64,000 nucleotides of DNA from Oscheius dolichura (GCA_932521035.1 OW051496.1:9114001-9178000), one strand, 5' to 3'; counted from the stretch's first letter, positions 1 through 11,470 are shown. Numbers and translations are program-made. The notes: generated by a model from the letters alone, not told the origin.

Positions 1-802
1 CGTTATTTTACCCAGGCTACCCAGCACATTCCTGAAGCTGTAAAGAACATATCCCTGACCCAAATGGGTGTTTGAAGGCATTGGGTGGCTCTCCGCTGGG
101 AAACGAGGCAGCAGAGCACAGGAAACCGCTATTTTCAGCCAGAATTCTGGATGAAAAGGAAGAAAATCAGCCAAGAGCCCCTGTTGGTGATCCTCTCTTG
201 ATTTAGCGCTGGATGCCCATAGTAGGATATGGTTCAGGAGCTGCTCGGCCCGTTCCAGCGCGGGATGACCCCGCTACTATTTCTCTTTGGTATCCCATCC
301 CCCTTTCCCAGTAGTTTGTCATCCATTCCAAGGTTTTGAATCTCGCTCCCGAATCCGGCTCCGCCATTTCCCCTCCTCCTCTCACTTTTTCTCTCTCATC
401 ACCTCCCACTGATTTACGGGCATTTATACCATTTCAAACACGTTTTTTTTCTCTCCCAACATCCTCGCCACCGCAGCATGCTATCATCTGTCAAGGATGT
501 TTTCAGGGGGTAGCGGGTGGGGTGCTTCTCCTCGAAAAGTGCGTTTTTGACGCGGAGGGGGGAGGCGGGCAGATCGACGGCAAAAAGCGGGTTTTGGAAA
601 CAACACAGAAGCCCCATTAGAACATAACATGAGGGTCTGAGGAGGAGAGAGAGGAGAAAGTACGGGAAGAATGCGCAAACACCAGCCTGATTGGAACGTC
701 ATATGAGTCACGTATGATGATGGAATGCCGTGGCAGACCAGCTGGCTGGCAGGGGGACGACCAGAGGAGGAGGACGAACAACAAACAGGGATAAATAAGA
801 TC
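1..802. other. downstream intergenic region, no gene seen
   Basis: This stretch lies beyond the poly(A) signal of the collagen gene. Open frames here are short, low-complexity on one strand or the other, and lack paired splice sites. I see no RNA gene or clear repeat. Confidence 0.5.
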
Positions 803-808
803 TTTATT
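803..808 (-). terminator. poly(A) signal of the collagen gene
   Basis: On the minus strand the sequence AATAAA lies about 62 nt after the TAA stop of the collagen gene. It is the usual eukaryotic cleavage and polyadenylation signal at a normal distance. Confidence 0.7.
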
Positions 809-869
809 TCGTCCAGGGAAGAAAGACGAGTTGAGCATCTGAGCAAGGAAAACAAGTAACAGTCCCAGC

Positions 870-1812
870 TTAATATCCGGGGGCGGTACGAGGGGGAGGA
901 CAGTGGTCGCAACCTCCTGAAATTGGTCAATTTACTCAATAAATAAGGACTAGACTCACCGGGAGATCCGCTCTCTCCGTCGGGACCGTGTTCTCCATCG
1001 GATCCGTTGTTTCCGGGGGCTCCGTCCTTTCCGTTGTCTCCGGCGGGTCCCTGTTGTCCAGCGGCTCCGGGGTTTCCAGGGGCTCCGGGTCCTCCAGCAG
1101 GTCCGGGGGGTCCAGCGGGTCCAGGAGGTCCGGGAGGTCCGTTGGGGCCGGGAACTTCGTGAACTTGTCCGGGAGCTCCGGGCTGTCCAGCATTTCCGGG
1201 CTGGCCGTCGTTGCCAGGGGGTCCCTGAGGTCCGGGTGCTCCGGGTCCTCCAGCGTTTCCGGGGGCTCCAGGGGCTCCGGGGGCTCCGGGGTTTCCGTTG
1301 GGTCCCTTGGGTCCGGCGTTTCCAGCGGGTCCGGCGGGGCCGGTGGGGCAGTCGAAGCAGAAGTCGTGCTGGGGAGCGGGGGTGGCGGCGGGTCCGTCGG
1401 GGCCGTCCTTGCCGGGCTGTCCTGGCTCTCCGTCTCCTCCGTCCTCTCCGTCGGGTCCGGGGGGTCCCGGGGGTCCGGCAGCGGAGACTCCACATCCGCA
1501 GCAGCCTCCCTGTCCTCCGAAGCTGCCCTCGACGGCGGCGCTGGCTCCATAGCCGGCCTGTCGCTTGCTCCTCACTCCTCCAACCTTGGCGAGGACCTGG
1601 GTCCTGGTGACCTCACGCCAGATGTTGCTGGATCGGGATTTGCAGAAGTCGACCTCGGACTGCATAACGGACTGCATGTGCTGCATGTAGTTGTAGACCA
1701 TGGGCACGGAGATGACGCAGACGAGGGTGGCCATCGTGGCCACGGCCACTCCGAAGAAGGCGATCCTGCGGAGAGAGTTGGCTTCCACCTCCAGTTGTTT
1801 TTCGTCTACCAT
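870..1812 (-). CDS. cuticle collagen, two coding exons, 299 aa
   Basis: Secreted structural collagen of the nematode exoskeleton. Coding exons are 1812-960 and 916-870, joined by a 43-nt intron; the phases agree and give 299 residues, the usual length for the family. The N-terminus is [20 protein letters not shown], followed by a hydrophobic signal-anchor ([19 protein letters not shown]) and the NC domain. A subtilisin-type cleavage site RSKR follows near residue 85. Short cysteine clusters (CCGC, CFDC) flank Gly-X-Y blocks with the interruption VHEVPG. The second exon encodes the classic tail [15 protein letters not shown]. The ATG at 1812 is preceded directly by a splice acceptor (TTCTTGCAG), so I start there and not two codons upstream. 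Family assignment is secure; which col gene it is cannot be told. Confidence 0.93.
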
Positions 1813-2110
1813 CTGCAAGAATATTCCGTTTAATGTGTTCTAACAGGGAAGGGAGGAGGCCTTTTATGATTAGGGGGAGAGGGTAGGTCAAATGGTTTAC
1901 ACCGGCCTGCCACTGCCTGGGAAAGACAAAAGAAAGGGGGAAAGTAGACCAAAATGAGGAGATCTGGGAATAGAAAGAGAAACCAGAAAATAAGAAGTGT
2001 AGGTAAAAAGGGGAGCTACAGTAATGAAAAAGTAAGACTCACCGTATCTGTGGCGGATGAGAAGCTCCTCACCTGTCCCCCTGTGCCCCGGCGCTTGCCT
2101 TATATAGCAG
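1813..2110 (-). promoter_or_regulatory. collagen promoter and 5'-UTR intron
   Basis: On the minus strand a TATA box (CTATATAAGG, about 2107-2098) lies upstream of a donor (ACGGTGAGTC, near 2043). The matching acceptor is at 1813 immediately before the ATG. This suggests a short untranslated first exon of about 30 nt and a 230-nt 5'-UTR intron; alternatively the acceptor at 1813 receives a spliced leader. Confidence 0.55.
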
Positions 2111-2289
2111 ACCCAGCCCCCGAACAGCTAGCAACATCGAAGCCGGAGAGAGTGTACTGTAGGCGGAGACGGGGGAATCAAAGACCCGAAAAGAGGCTGC
2201 CTGCCGTGGAGGGGACGCGACGTCAAGGACAGCTAACGGGGCGACTTCAGAAGAAGTACAACTTCTGTTCTCTCTCCTCTGATCTTTAA

Positions 2290-3245
2290 TGAAAAAAGAG
2301 GAAATTATTCGGGGTGGTTTCACCACCCCAAGCCCCCCAAGCTGATGACAAATGATCCTGATGGAAAACCTGAAGACTTTCTTCTTCTTCCTTCTCCCAA
2401 GTGAAACCTCCCCTCTAATCGGTATAAGAAATATTCCGGGGGGTGGCAGCCACCTCCTAATTGCTAACGTTCTTCTTCTTTTTCTTCACCTGGACGTGAT
2501 CTTGGAACCTTGGCAGCTAATTTTTACGCGGTGCTGTTTTTATCGAAAAGACTCCTTTCCAGTTTTTTGTCAGTGCCATTGACAATAAACGACATTGACC
2601 GTCAGGGGAAGGAAGAGTTTTTTCTACCTGTGTGCAGCCGATAGTTGATCACTCTCTCTCTGCCCAAAAAAGAAGAAAAAAAAGAAACGATCGAGTAACT
2701 TTAACAACCGGGCAATGGCAAACAGATGCGCTTCTTCATTTCATCTTTATTCTCCTAGATTTTAGAATTTCCCGTGTCGTGGTCGGTGATTTTTGCGTCG
2801 TCTCCATCCCTGTTGCGGAGTAGTGGATCTCACGGCAACGGTCCGGTGGCACTCGATTAGAGACGTCTCAATGAACCTGAAACAGAGAGCTGTCTTCCCT
2901 TTTCTTCTTCTTTCGAATATACGAAAATCTACTCTACCTCTCCCCGTCCACCCGGAAGAGTACAGGCCTACCACCTCTTCTCAGCAACAAGATACTAAAA
3001 GACCCCTCGAATAAAATATGCCGGTTGGGGGAAGAAATACTACTATTGTAAATATCCTCCACCTTGGGAAATGGAACTGCAAAGGGCCTAAAAGTTGTGG
3101 TACCTCAAGGTACAAGAGCGACATTCCTGGTTGACAGGAGAGCATTTGTTTTGGGTTTTCCGCTACATAGTAGAGTTGCAATGGACCCGGGGGAGTTATG
3201 CTGAGGGCGAGCGGGAAGGAAATAGGGAGGCTACCAACCCAAGGA
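2290..3245. other. intergenic, no gene seen
   Basis: AT-rich spacer with T-runs between the collagen promoter and a collagen relic. No frame with supporting splice sites was found. Confidence 0.4.
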
Positions 3246-3430
3246 GCCCAACAGGTATACCCTGAGCTCCAGGATCCCAAGGACCCCGAAGAACTAACAG
3301 CCAGTCCGAAAATTCTGTAAGGCCGGGAATTCTCGGAGGGGTGCACGAAGTTCCAGGCCACAATGGACCTGCCTGCCCTTCTAACCTTGCTAGAGCCCCC
3401 GAGATTTGGGGGATCCGTCAAGAGGTTTCA
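3245..3430 (+). pseudogene. decayed cuticle collagen fragment
   Basis: Read on the plus strand, this stretch gives GAPGSQGPRR, then after a degenerate section GGVHEVPGHNGPAC. The intact collagen next door has [10 protein letters not shown] followed by [14 protein letters not shown] with the same spacing. The relic has lost most Gly-X-Y periodicity, has a stop in the neighbouring frame and no N-terminal domain or C-terminal tail. It lies about 1.4 kb from, and in opposite orientation to, the functional gene, so it is best read as an inverted partial copy in decay. Confidence 0.6.
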
Positions 3431-4047
3431 CTATCTCTCACCTACGGAAACCAGGCATTGCCATACGTTTTCTGACCATCAAAAGTTGTAGAAGTCGTTT
3501 CCTACTTTTTATGTCTCCTCTTGCGGTCTCCTATTAGCCACTTTACTGCTAACCAACTGGTATTTTTTGTCTCAAAGTTTCTGATCTCATCAAAGAAAAA
3601 CGGGAAGCGTCTCAATCTTGATGTCAACAAGGGTGCGATTGTTTTCACAGCTACTTCAGTAGCTGTCGATTTTATCAAAAGACCACCCAAGCTATTCGCG
3701 GTTCCACAACAATTGGACAGTTAACCGTGACCCGGCGGTGGTAGTTACAACAAAAAAAAAAGGGGGGGGGGGGTCTTCACCTTATTGGTCAGCTCTTCTG
3801 AATGACAAGGAAACGTGGGTAAATATGACAGTATTCAGGCTCTTCTTGAGCATTTCCCGAACAAAAATGACTGAATATTCCCATTCCCAATGGAAAAGAG
3901 AGGCGCGCAGGGACCAATTATGGTTTCACAGTAAAATGCCCCCTGATTTTCCAGTTCCTCCCGAAGTCAGGAACCAAATTCTCTCTCTTTAGATTCCTGT
4001 GAGGTGCCTCGCAAGAAAAGGCAAGCCTCCAAAGTATAAACCAAGTT
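3431..4047. other. intergenic, no gene seen
   Basis: Spacer between the collagen relic and the 3' end of the membrane protein gene. It contains an A-run followed by a run of ten G (about 3752-3770). No supported frame. Confidence 0.4.
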
Positions 4048-6726
4048 TTAGAAGAAGAAATTAGGAAAGAAAACTCGCCTGATATCCCTCCTACAAGCCA
4101 TAAAATACGGTGCCGGGTAGTCGGGCTCCACGTGGATGAATATCCAATTCGTCTCATTCCCCCGTCGACACTGCTGGGTAGCATCTTCCCCGTTGACCAT
4201 ACTCAACGCGGCGATATCATAATAGACATCTAGATGAGCTTGATTCGGGTCGCCGTTGTCTATCACTGCCTGAGTGGCTACTGCCTAAAAATAAAGAACT
4301 TCGATCTATTCCTAGTTCTTTAAATATGACGAATTTTACGAGTTACACAGGTAGTTTTCTCTTGAAAAAAAGGGAGGAGGAAACCGGATGAATGCTATAC
4401 TTTTCCCTCCTCATGTCATTTCCCCCCTGTCCCCCTTGGACAAAGGAGGGAAACACGAATTCCCTCCGAGGAAATTGCCCTCTTTGGGTAGAAAAGGGAG
4501 AGGAACAAGGAGGGTTTTCTGTTTTAAATGACGGGGGAGAACGTACTAGAAGGAACGACTTGAACTTTGTTCTGATCTGCCAGGGACCCGCGGCCTGCCG
4601 ACGGATCCCCATCCCGAGGCCGCCATCCTCCCACAATGGTTTACAAGAGGTTGTGACATAACTGTCTTCAAACTCTAGCTCTCTGAACGTTTTTTCTTTA
4701 AATAAAAAATGGGAAGAACCTACCGGTTGACAATTTCAGCCAGAGGAGTGGTGGAGAAGAAGGGCTCCGGGAGGACGGCCGCCCTGACCGTGTGAGACAG
4801 GGGCAGCACCGAGACACAAAGCCTATCCAGCTCGGGAGCAGCCATACTCGAGCCGAGGATTTGTACAGACGATATTAGGGCAAAATTTAGAATTATAAGA
4901 AAGGCACAAAGGCTGATAGAGACGACAAAGACGGTTATGTGAAAGATCCATGAGAAGTACCTGGAATAAAAGGAATTGGACCCCAAAAAACTGACTTACT
5001 TGATAAAACTCCTAACACATTTATGCCTATGATAAAACGAATTCCTCCTACAGCTGTAATGATAACAATAAGGCACACAACAGGTAATAATCATAGCTAC
5101 GTATCCAACCACGGTGACTATTGACACACTCAGCCATAGGATGGCCGCCTTGATAAAGAGCAGCGCCTTGATGACCAGACTAACACAATAGCCAATAAAT
5201 GGAAGGGTCAGAATACCCGGGACATTTTGGAAAGACTTTGGGGACTGGAATAATGGAATTATTTGAAAGGGATAGAAGACTCACATTTTCATCTAGTGGA
5301 GGGCCAAATATCCTAATTTTAGCGAAGCGAACCGGCCAGCACTCGTCATATTCTGTTAGACGGGGCTCGTGGATATCCACTGCCCATTGGAGATGTTCGA
5401 AGGCCGTCTGCTGGCCGGCCATTTGGACAGAGGCCGTACTTTTCCGTAGGGGGCAGAGCATCCTTCTTAAATAACTGTCAGCGTCTCTATTAAAGATACT
5501 GTAGGAGATTTATAGGTCCTGAAGCGATTGCCCTATGTGTCCTCCTTTTGAGGAACCTTCATTCGCTTCAAGACCCTTCAAATCTCATTGAACTCACCTA
5601 TAAGCAAAATGAAGCATTGTAAATCGCCAAAATAAGGAAAATATAGTAGTTAGGGAGGAGAATAACAAGGTCCAGGGAACGACATTCGGTCCCGGACAAC
5701 GGCAAGAGGCGACAAAGAAGAAATTGAGCAATGTCATGGGAGCATCGTGAAGAAACATCATTAGAAAGGCGACGCGGAAGTTATTAAAAGCCTGGAATTC
5801 TTTGTTTTTGAAAAGAAATGGTTAAAGAACTACCTGGATCCATTCGACGATACTTTCCCAAATCAGAGCACAGCCACTTCGATAGGGGGTAATGTCGAGG
5901 CGATGGGCGAAGGCATTCTCCACGCAGAGGACCAGAAGGAGCCAGGTCATCATGGACCCCGCAACGGCAGTGGTAACGAGGGAGACGGCCAGCCATGTGT
6001 CGAGCGAGAAGGAAGTTACTTTACCCTGGAGAAAAGGGATTAGAATGGGAACGGAATAGTGCAAGAGTTCCCCAAGAGGGAGGGGGAGAGGTCCTGTAGT
6101 CGCCAGAGCCTGAGCTTCTAATCGGAGGACACCCCTCTCCCACCCAGGGTCCATTGCACCCAGGGACATTACAAAGGGGAGTCAGAAGCAAATCTAATCG
6201 CCCCGAGCTCCTTTTTGAGGTTCTCCACAGATCAGCGGCTTTTGGGAGGGTAATCCACCCCTGGAGTAAGTTTATGGGGCCGGAGAAGGGGAGAAGGGGA
6301 ATGGGGTTATTTGGGAATCCTTGGAAACACCCTTTTATTAGAAAAATCCCTTGTGGCCCACAAAATACGACCCGGTTTATAACGAGTATAGCTCTATTTA
6401 TTGGGCACAGCCCGTGTTTTCCCCCTGGCCCCGTTCTCCCTACCTGCAACGTGGTTACCACATGTACCCAATCGGAGACGCAATTGAGAAAATAAACTAT
6501 AAATGAGAGAGCATACAATGTGTGCATCGTTCTTCCCTAAATGTAATATTTCATTTTTATAAAATAAAAAAAGCCAGCTTACATTGAGCGAAGGTGTCGA
6601 CGGCGATCCCATAGCAAATCCCGAGGTATAAAGCGTTTCAAGCAGGGCCAAGACATTTTCAGAGCGAACAGTCGGCGAAGCAAAGGATTCTTTCATTGAT
6701 TGTTGAGAAGAAGCGGCAGCAGACAA
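4048..6726 (-). CDS. multi-pass membrane protein, nine exons, about 545 aa, function unknown
   Basis: Exons on the minus strand: 6726-6583, 6536-6444, 6025-5834, 5791-5598, 5465-5285, 5244-5000, 4960-4724, 4661-4547 (less certain) and 4284-4048. All phases agree across GT-AG introns of roughly 40-50 nt up to several hundred, giving about 545 residues. A Ser-rich N-terminus (MSAAASSQQSMKESFASPTV) is followed by roughly seven hydrophobic helices: YALSFIVYFLNC; AVSLVTTAVAGSMMTWLLLV; FLMMFLHDAPMTLLNFFFVA; WTLLFSSLTTIFSLFW; then two long ones in exon 6 (ILWLSVSIVTVVGYVAMII) and exon 7 (ITVFVVSISLCAFLIILNFA). The C-terminal part is soluble and contains Cys residues. I do not recognise the family; the fourth exon recalls small multi-pass proteins with a conserved acidic-Pro helix. 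It is likely an uncharacterised nematode membrane protein. Confidence 0.72.
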
Positions 6727-7363
6727 TAATGGACGGGGGGAGATCCTCAGTTTGCCGGCGGGATTGCGTGGCTGACGTCTTCCGGAGTCGGCTCGTTAAC
6801 TGCTGTTGTTGTGCCCTTTTTGGAAAAGGAAGAGGCCACATGGCGATTATCAAACATCAAGAGGCAACATATGGCAGAGAGCAGAATAGATAGAATAAAT
6901 ACTATTCATATGGGTATTCTCTTCGTTTCCAGGAGCCACAAAAACTTGTCCAGGTAAAGACTTCACCATAAGGTCCCCCAGCGATGTCCTATTGAGCCCA
7001 AGAAGCCTTTCAGGGTCATTTTTTCTCTGGTTCCTATTGGCCCTGGAATCATTTTATAAACGAGAGTTACCCTTGGGGCCAGCGGCTACACCTTTTATTA
7101 GGAAGCGCCCTTTGGGAGAACCACGGGCTTCTCCGGGAGTCCGTTTGAATACGGCTCTGGTACGTGCCGGCGCTAAATAAGATACCTCTCTGATCATTTC
7201 TTTGGCTCGGATTACTGTATTTCTACGGCCTACCAAATTAAGACTCTGTCCAGTTGAAGCAGGTATGCTCCCGGTGTCCTAGCCCGTTCGAATCTGTCAA
7301 AAACCATTGTAATCCCGTTCTCCCCCCTAATTCCATCATTCAACTTTCCGGATCCGTTCAAGG
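6727..7363. promoter_or_regulatory. divergent intergenic region
   Basis: About 640 bp separate the start of the membrane-protein gene (leftward) from the start of the zinc-finger gene (rightward), so both promoters should lie here. No TATA box was obvious. Confidence 0.4.
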
Positions 7364-9150
7364 ATGACGAAGTCTTCTCTGTCCCGTTCGGTTGCTGTTG
7401 GAGATGCTGCCGGAGATGCTGACCGTCGCCGTGGAATCGCCTACTACAACTACCAATCGCTGCCCGTTCCCAGCTCGGGAATTGATGGCCTCCTCAAATT
7501 CGTCACCTCGCAGCTGTCGCTGACCATCCTGTCGCTGTTCTTCTGCTGTGACCTCAGCACCACCCCGGCCGACGTCATCGACCACGTGGAAAAGATGCCC
7601 AACTGCTCGATTCTCAACATCCGGATGAATGACGACTTCGAGATGGAGATCTCCAAGCCCATCCTCCAGATGGGTAGTCACGACCCCGGGCAGCTGATTC
7701 TCATAACGGACGAGGGCAACTTCGAGGCTCTGGTGAAGCGCCTGCCCGGCTGGAACCTGACCGTCTTCCACTCTTCCGACATGGACCCAACGTTTTTCGA
7801 CTATGCAAGCCGAGCCATTGAACTGCCCGTGATAGCTGAACCGGAGCCGGCTGTCACTTTTGAAGAAGAAATGGAAAAGCCGGCCGCCGCCAATTGGAAG
7901 CCGGAAAAGATAAAGCTCAACTTGGCCGGGAGCATAATGGATTTGGCTGATGTCAACAAAAGGTACGGATTGTCCTTTTGGGAAAAGACGCGTTTTCTCA
8001 TCGTCCAATGCGCGTTTCACTCGAATTTCACCCATTTTGCCAAGAGAATGTGGACCAATCGCTCGTTGGCTGAAAATGAAAGCCCGGATTTACAGTACTT
8101 TACCTACTCTGCTCAATTTTTCTAGAAAAATCGGCCTGCCAGGCTGTTTATGATTTTTCTCAAAGTTAAAACCAAGAACGCAAATGATCAAGCTGATGGC
8201 ATTTTTTCAGCCTGAGATCTATTCTGGAACAGTTGCTGGTCAACAACCATCAAAAGATGGAGAAGCCAGCAGCAGAAATCAAGACGATCTCGTATGGAGT
8301 AGAGAGCAAAAAGGTGGAGGAGGAGGACATCTTCTCGAAGAGTGACGAGCCGTCGGCGAACGACGAGTCCGAAGTGTCTCGAGACGAATTCCCGTCGACG
8401 TTCCGTGGCAATGAATGGGACGACTTCCCCAAGCCGGATGCGTCTCCCCTCGGGCAGAGTGGCTGGGATGAGGTGGACAAGAAACTGAAGAGGGAGGAGA
8501 AGCTCCGCGAGACCGTCAATCCGTTTGCTCAAGTGAGGAAGAATCCCTTTGGAGGAGGAGGCGGCTCGGTCTCGTCCTTCGACGGCAGCAATTGTCTCTC
8601 CGTCTCGGGGTCTTCCATGGCTCCTGCAGCGATTCCTCCGTCGCCCTACAATCAGGATCTCTACGATAACCGTGCCCTCTTCCGAGTTGACAATGTCTGC
8701 AACGGGTTCGCCTTGAAGGGCGGCTTCTTCGAGAAGCCGCAGTCGAAGGGTCGCGGCTTTGCCAAGATGCATTCGGGACAGGAGATCCACCCCCAGCTGG
8801 TGCCGCCGGTGATGTGGAAGAAGGACAGCGCCCAGCAGCAGCAGCCGAAGACGAACCCCTTCGCGGCGGGACCCCAGCCGTCTCCCGGAGGAGGACAGAA
8901 GCCACTCTTCACCCGGCCCAAGCAGCAGTGCCCCCAGTGGGAGGACCCGGCCCATCGTCTCGACACGGCCTGCCCCATGTACCACCCGATCAAGCGCTGC
9001 CTCTTCTTCCCGAATTGCCGCCAGCCAGCTGCCGACTGCATCTATGCCCATCCGTTCTGTACCGATGGAGACTGCCACTGCGACGAGGCTGTCAGCCGAG
9101 ACCCCCGCCTGAATCACTACACGACCAGAGGATCTCGTAGAAAGGAATAG
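7364..9150 (+). CDS. ZC3H14/Nab2-type CCCH zinc-finger protein, two exons, 512 aa
   Basis: Exons 7364-7962 and 8211-9150 join in phase across a 248-nt GT-AG intron. The C-terminus carries tandem CCCH-type fingers: CPMYHPIKRC, then CLFFPNCRQPAADCIYAH with C-x5-C-x6-C-x3-H spacing, then a degenerate CTDGDCHC. This matches the closing fingers of ZC3H14 (Nab2 in yeast, SUT-2 in C. elegans), nuclear poly(A)-RNA-binding proteins that restrain poly(A) tail length. The middle is acidic and low-complexity with a Gly-rich patch near residue 310. The first 130 residues form a globular-looking region (NCSILNIRMN, NFEALVKRLPGWNL) that I cannot match to the PWI-like domain expected in this family. A poly(A) signal lies at 9249. 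Finger assignment is good, orthology only probable. Confidence 0.78.
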
Positions 9151-9248
9151 CCGCCGGAGGACAACAACATTTCACACACAAGAAGGGAGATAAGAAAATT
9201 TGAAAATGGTCCCGAACTTGTTATAGAAAAAGTTTTTTTTAAAAATGT

Positions 9249-9254
9249 AATAAA
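9249..9254 (+). terminator. poly(A) signal of the zinc-finger gene
   Basis: AATAAA (within GTAATAAAAAG) lies about 100 nt past the stop codon, a normal distance. Confidence 0.6.
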
Positions 9255-9439
9255 AAGTTCAAAACTGACATCTTCTCTTCTTTTCTATCTGTCCTGAAAG
9301 GGCGTTTTCCTGCGGAGACCGTAAGTGCGCGCGGTAAAAAGGCTCTATCTCACATATTTGAATCATTCACATGTGAACATGTGACCCCCTGTCAATTTCT
9401 CACTAGCATTCCTTACTTTATTTCTTTTCTTTATGATTT

Positions 9440-9660
9440 AACCATGCTTTACCAGCGGACCTTCGGCAGCCTACGGCTGTCGTCTGTCTATCAAAGTTAT
9501 CCGCTTCGACCTGTGGCGACCTTTTCGCTCTTCCGCCGACGACCGCCTGCGGCGGCCTCCGGGATTAAGACATTTTTTATCCCTTTACCGTCGGACACTT
9601 TCCCATCGGACAGACAGACAGACAGACAAACACCATAGCACTTTAATAAGGAGGGATGCT
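9440..9660 (+). repeat. dispersed repeat, copy related to 54280-54540
   Basis: This stretch shares a series of blocks, in the same order, with 54280-54540: TTCGGCAGCCT near the left end, TCAAAGTTATCC or CCAAAGTTATCC next, then a CAGACAGACAAACA-type tract ending in GTTTAATAA or CTTTAATAA. A short piece (CGGCAGCCTACGGCTGTCG) recurs at about 41251. It is probably an old non-autonomous mobile element. Confidence 0.5.
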
Positions 9661-10300
9661 ATTACAAGTATGTCTCCGGCCGTCTTCGACGGCGCTCCAC
9701 AACTCGGTCGAAGCAGTCGGCAGCGTCGGCTCCCCCTTCCCAAAGAGCCGTTCTAGTAATTTTCTTGTCGAATAAGCTTTGACAGTCGGATAAAAGCTGA
9801 CGGTCGAAATGTCTGCTTCTCTTTCATTTGACCGGTCAATCCGTACAGACGACAGGTCTCGCAGACAGACACACAGGCATCTGCCACCATTATTAGGGTA
9901 GGATTAGGGCTGGCTGAAAGTTTTGTCACTTTGGGTATACTTTTTTTAGACTCGACCAATTTCGATAATTCTTTCTGTAGGGTGTAGCTATTGATCTCTA
10001 GAAAATGTCAGAAAAAAAAATTAGTGTTTCGAATATGAAGTCAGTTCTCCGAAATTCCCACTTTGCTAGGAGATATCCTCGAAAAACAGCGCTTCTTAAA
10101 GTGGTCATTTTTGAAGCGTTCTAACTCTGTCATTTTTCAGCCAAATTCAAAACTTGCAATTGTAGTAGACGTAACTCGGCAAGCTCGACTTTTTACTAAT
10201 ACAAAGTTTTTCACGAAAATGCGAAATAAACGAGAAATCTCAGAGAAATAGATTTTAGCCTAGTTTAAAACAAATTTTGGGTCTCCCCCTCTTTGACTCC
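9661..10300. other. intergenic, no gene seen
   Basis: AT-rich spacer between the dispersed repeat and the TATA box of the next small gene. No supported frame. Confidence 0.4.
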
Positions 10301-10315
10301 TTCCAACCTCGCCCA

Positions 10316-10325
10316 GTATATAAAG
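10316..10325 (+). promoter_or_regulatory. TATA box of the 137-aa gene
   Basis: A strong TATA element (AGTATATAAAGG) stands about 70 nt before the ATG at 10391. A T-rich splice acceptor (AATTTCTAG) touches the ATG, so a leader is either cis- or trans-spliced. Confidence 0.55.
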
Positions 10326-10390
10326 GTTGGCTAGCTTTGCCTTCCTGTGATTCAATTTCGACTCCGTTTTTTTCTATTCTAATTTCTAGA

Positions 10391-11246
10391 ATGTGGCACT
10401 GTGAACTCAGCCAGGATATTTTCAAAAATGACGTCATGAAGGCTACAAGCCAGGAATCTCCGGGCCTGTTCAAATTTCTCCACGCTCCTCAATTTACTAC
10501 TACGTCGTACCGTTATCCTTGTGCTGTATTCATCAACCAGGGCCTCACTTCTACGGATGTTACTCTTTATTATTGGGATGTAGAAAGCCGAATCCAATGC
10601 ACGGTAAGAGGTTTACAGCCTTTAAATTAAAGGAAGCATGTTCATAGAAATATAGGGTTGACCCATAATTAATGTCCGATTTTTCAAACTCACGCCATTC
10701 CTTCATATTCTTAGTTATACGGATGAACCTTTTATACCAGTTATATACGGCTTGTGTACATTTATTTGCTATGTGCAAAACTTTTTTTTTGTGTTTTGTA
10801 GAGAAAAGTCTGGGCTACAAGATGCTCTATTCAGTTTATCAATTTTCTCTAATCCAGACATTAATTATGGGCCAACCCAATATTTTGGGAGAGAAGCCCG
10901 AAAAAAATGAGAAATATGATGGGGGTTTTTTCGTGATTCTTCGATCCAAAAATTGTAAGGGAGGTATAGGATCTTTGTTTAAAAGTGGCAGTCCATAAAC
11001 GGCAAACGCAGCCTATGGAAGTAAAAAAACGGAATATTATTTTAGGAAAAAATCGTCAGAGAATCCATGTCCATTGCGCATGCGACAAAATTCGCAACTC
11101 GACTGCTCGAGTTAGTTCCAAGAGGACGATATGCTCAGACAGGCTGGAAAAAGGCTATACAGGAAGAAGTGGATGCAGCTCGAGATGAAGAGTTTAATGC
11201 AAAGTATGCAGCGTTTGTATCAAGCAATAGTATTAGGCGCGACTAA
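10391..11246 (+). CDS. small protein of unknown function, two exons, 137 aa
   Basis: Exons 10391-10603 and 11046-11246 join in phase 0 across a 442-nt intron with a good donor (ACG/GTAAGAGG) and acceptor (ATTATTTTAG). The product begins MWHCELSQDIFKNDVMKATS and ends in a mixed-charge helical segment (RYAQTGWKKAIQEEVDAARD) and NSIRRD. There is no signal peptide, membrane helix or motif I recognise. The intron contains a mariner-like miniature element at 10651-10882. The two halves look equally protein-like and neither is repeated in the window. A real gene is probable because promoter, frame and splice sites agree. Confidence 0.55.
10651..10882. mobile_element. mariner-like miniature inverted-repeat element
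   Basis: The ends are imperfect inverted repeats: GGGTTGACCCATAATTAATG on the left and, reverse-complemented, GGGTTGGCCCATAATTAATG on the right, each flanked by TA. Both the sequence and the TA flanks are typical of mariner-family terminal repeats. At about 230 bp it has no room for a transposase, so it is non-autonomous. It sits inside the intron of the 137-aa gene. Confidence 0.7.
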
Positions 11247-11274
11247 ATTTTTTTTATCTTTAATTCATTTGCTA

Positions 11275-11470
11275 TAGTCTGTCAAGAATTCAAAGGTCTA
11301 TAATTTAGCTGCGGGGCGAACTTACAAGCAATTTTTTCTTCTTGGCGATCGAAAAACTCTCGGTCTCCGTGCCCCACTGCTAGAATTTTAGACCTTTTGT
11401 TCGTTTCGTCTCGTCGAGCTGAGTTTAACGGTGCAAGAATTTGAATATCGTCTTTTTTCTTGACAGACTA
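11275..11470. mobile_element. short element with 14-bp terminal inverted repeats
   Basis: TAGTCTGTCAAGAA at the left end is exactly the reverse complement of TTCTTGACAGACTA at the right end, about 196 bp overall. It contains one copy of TTTCGTCTCGTCGAGC, a motif repeated at about 11970. Confidence 0.5.

Noticed and set aside
936..1550. Long overlapping open frames on both strands across the collagen
   Set aside because: They are shadows of the GC-rich Gly-X-Y repeat; the collagen frame is confirmed by its domains and splice sites.
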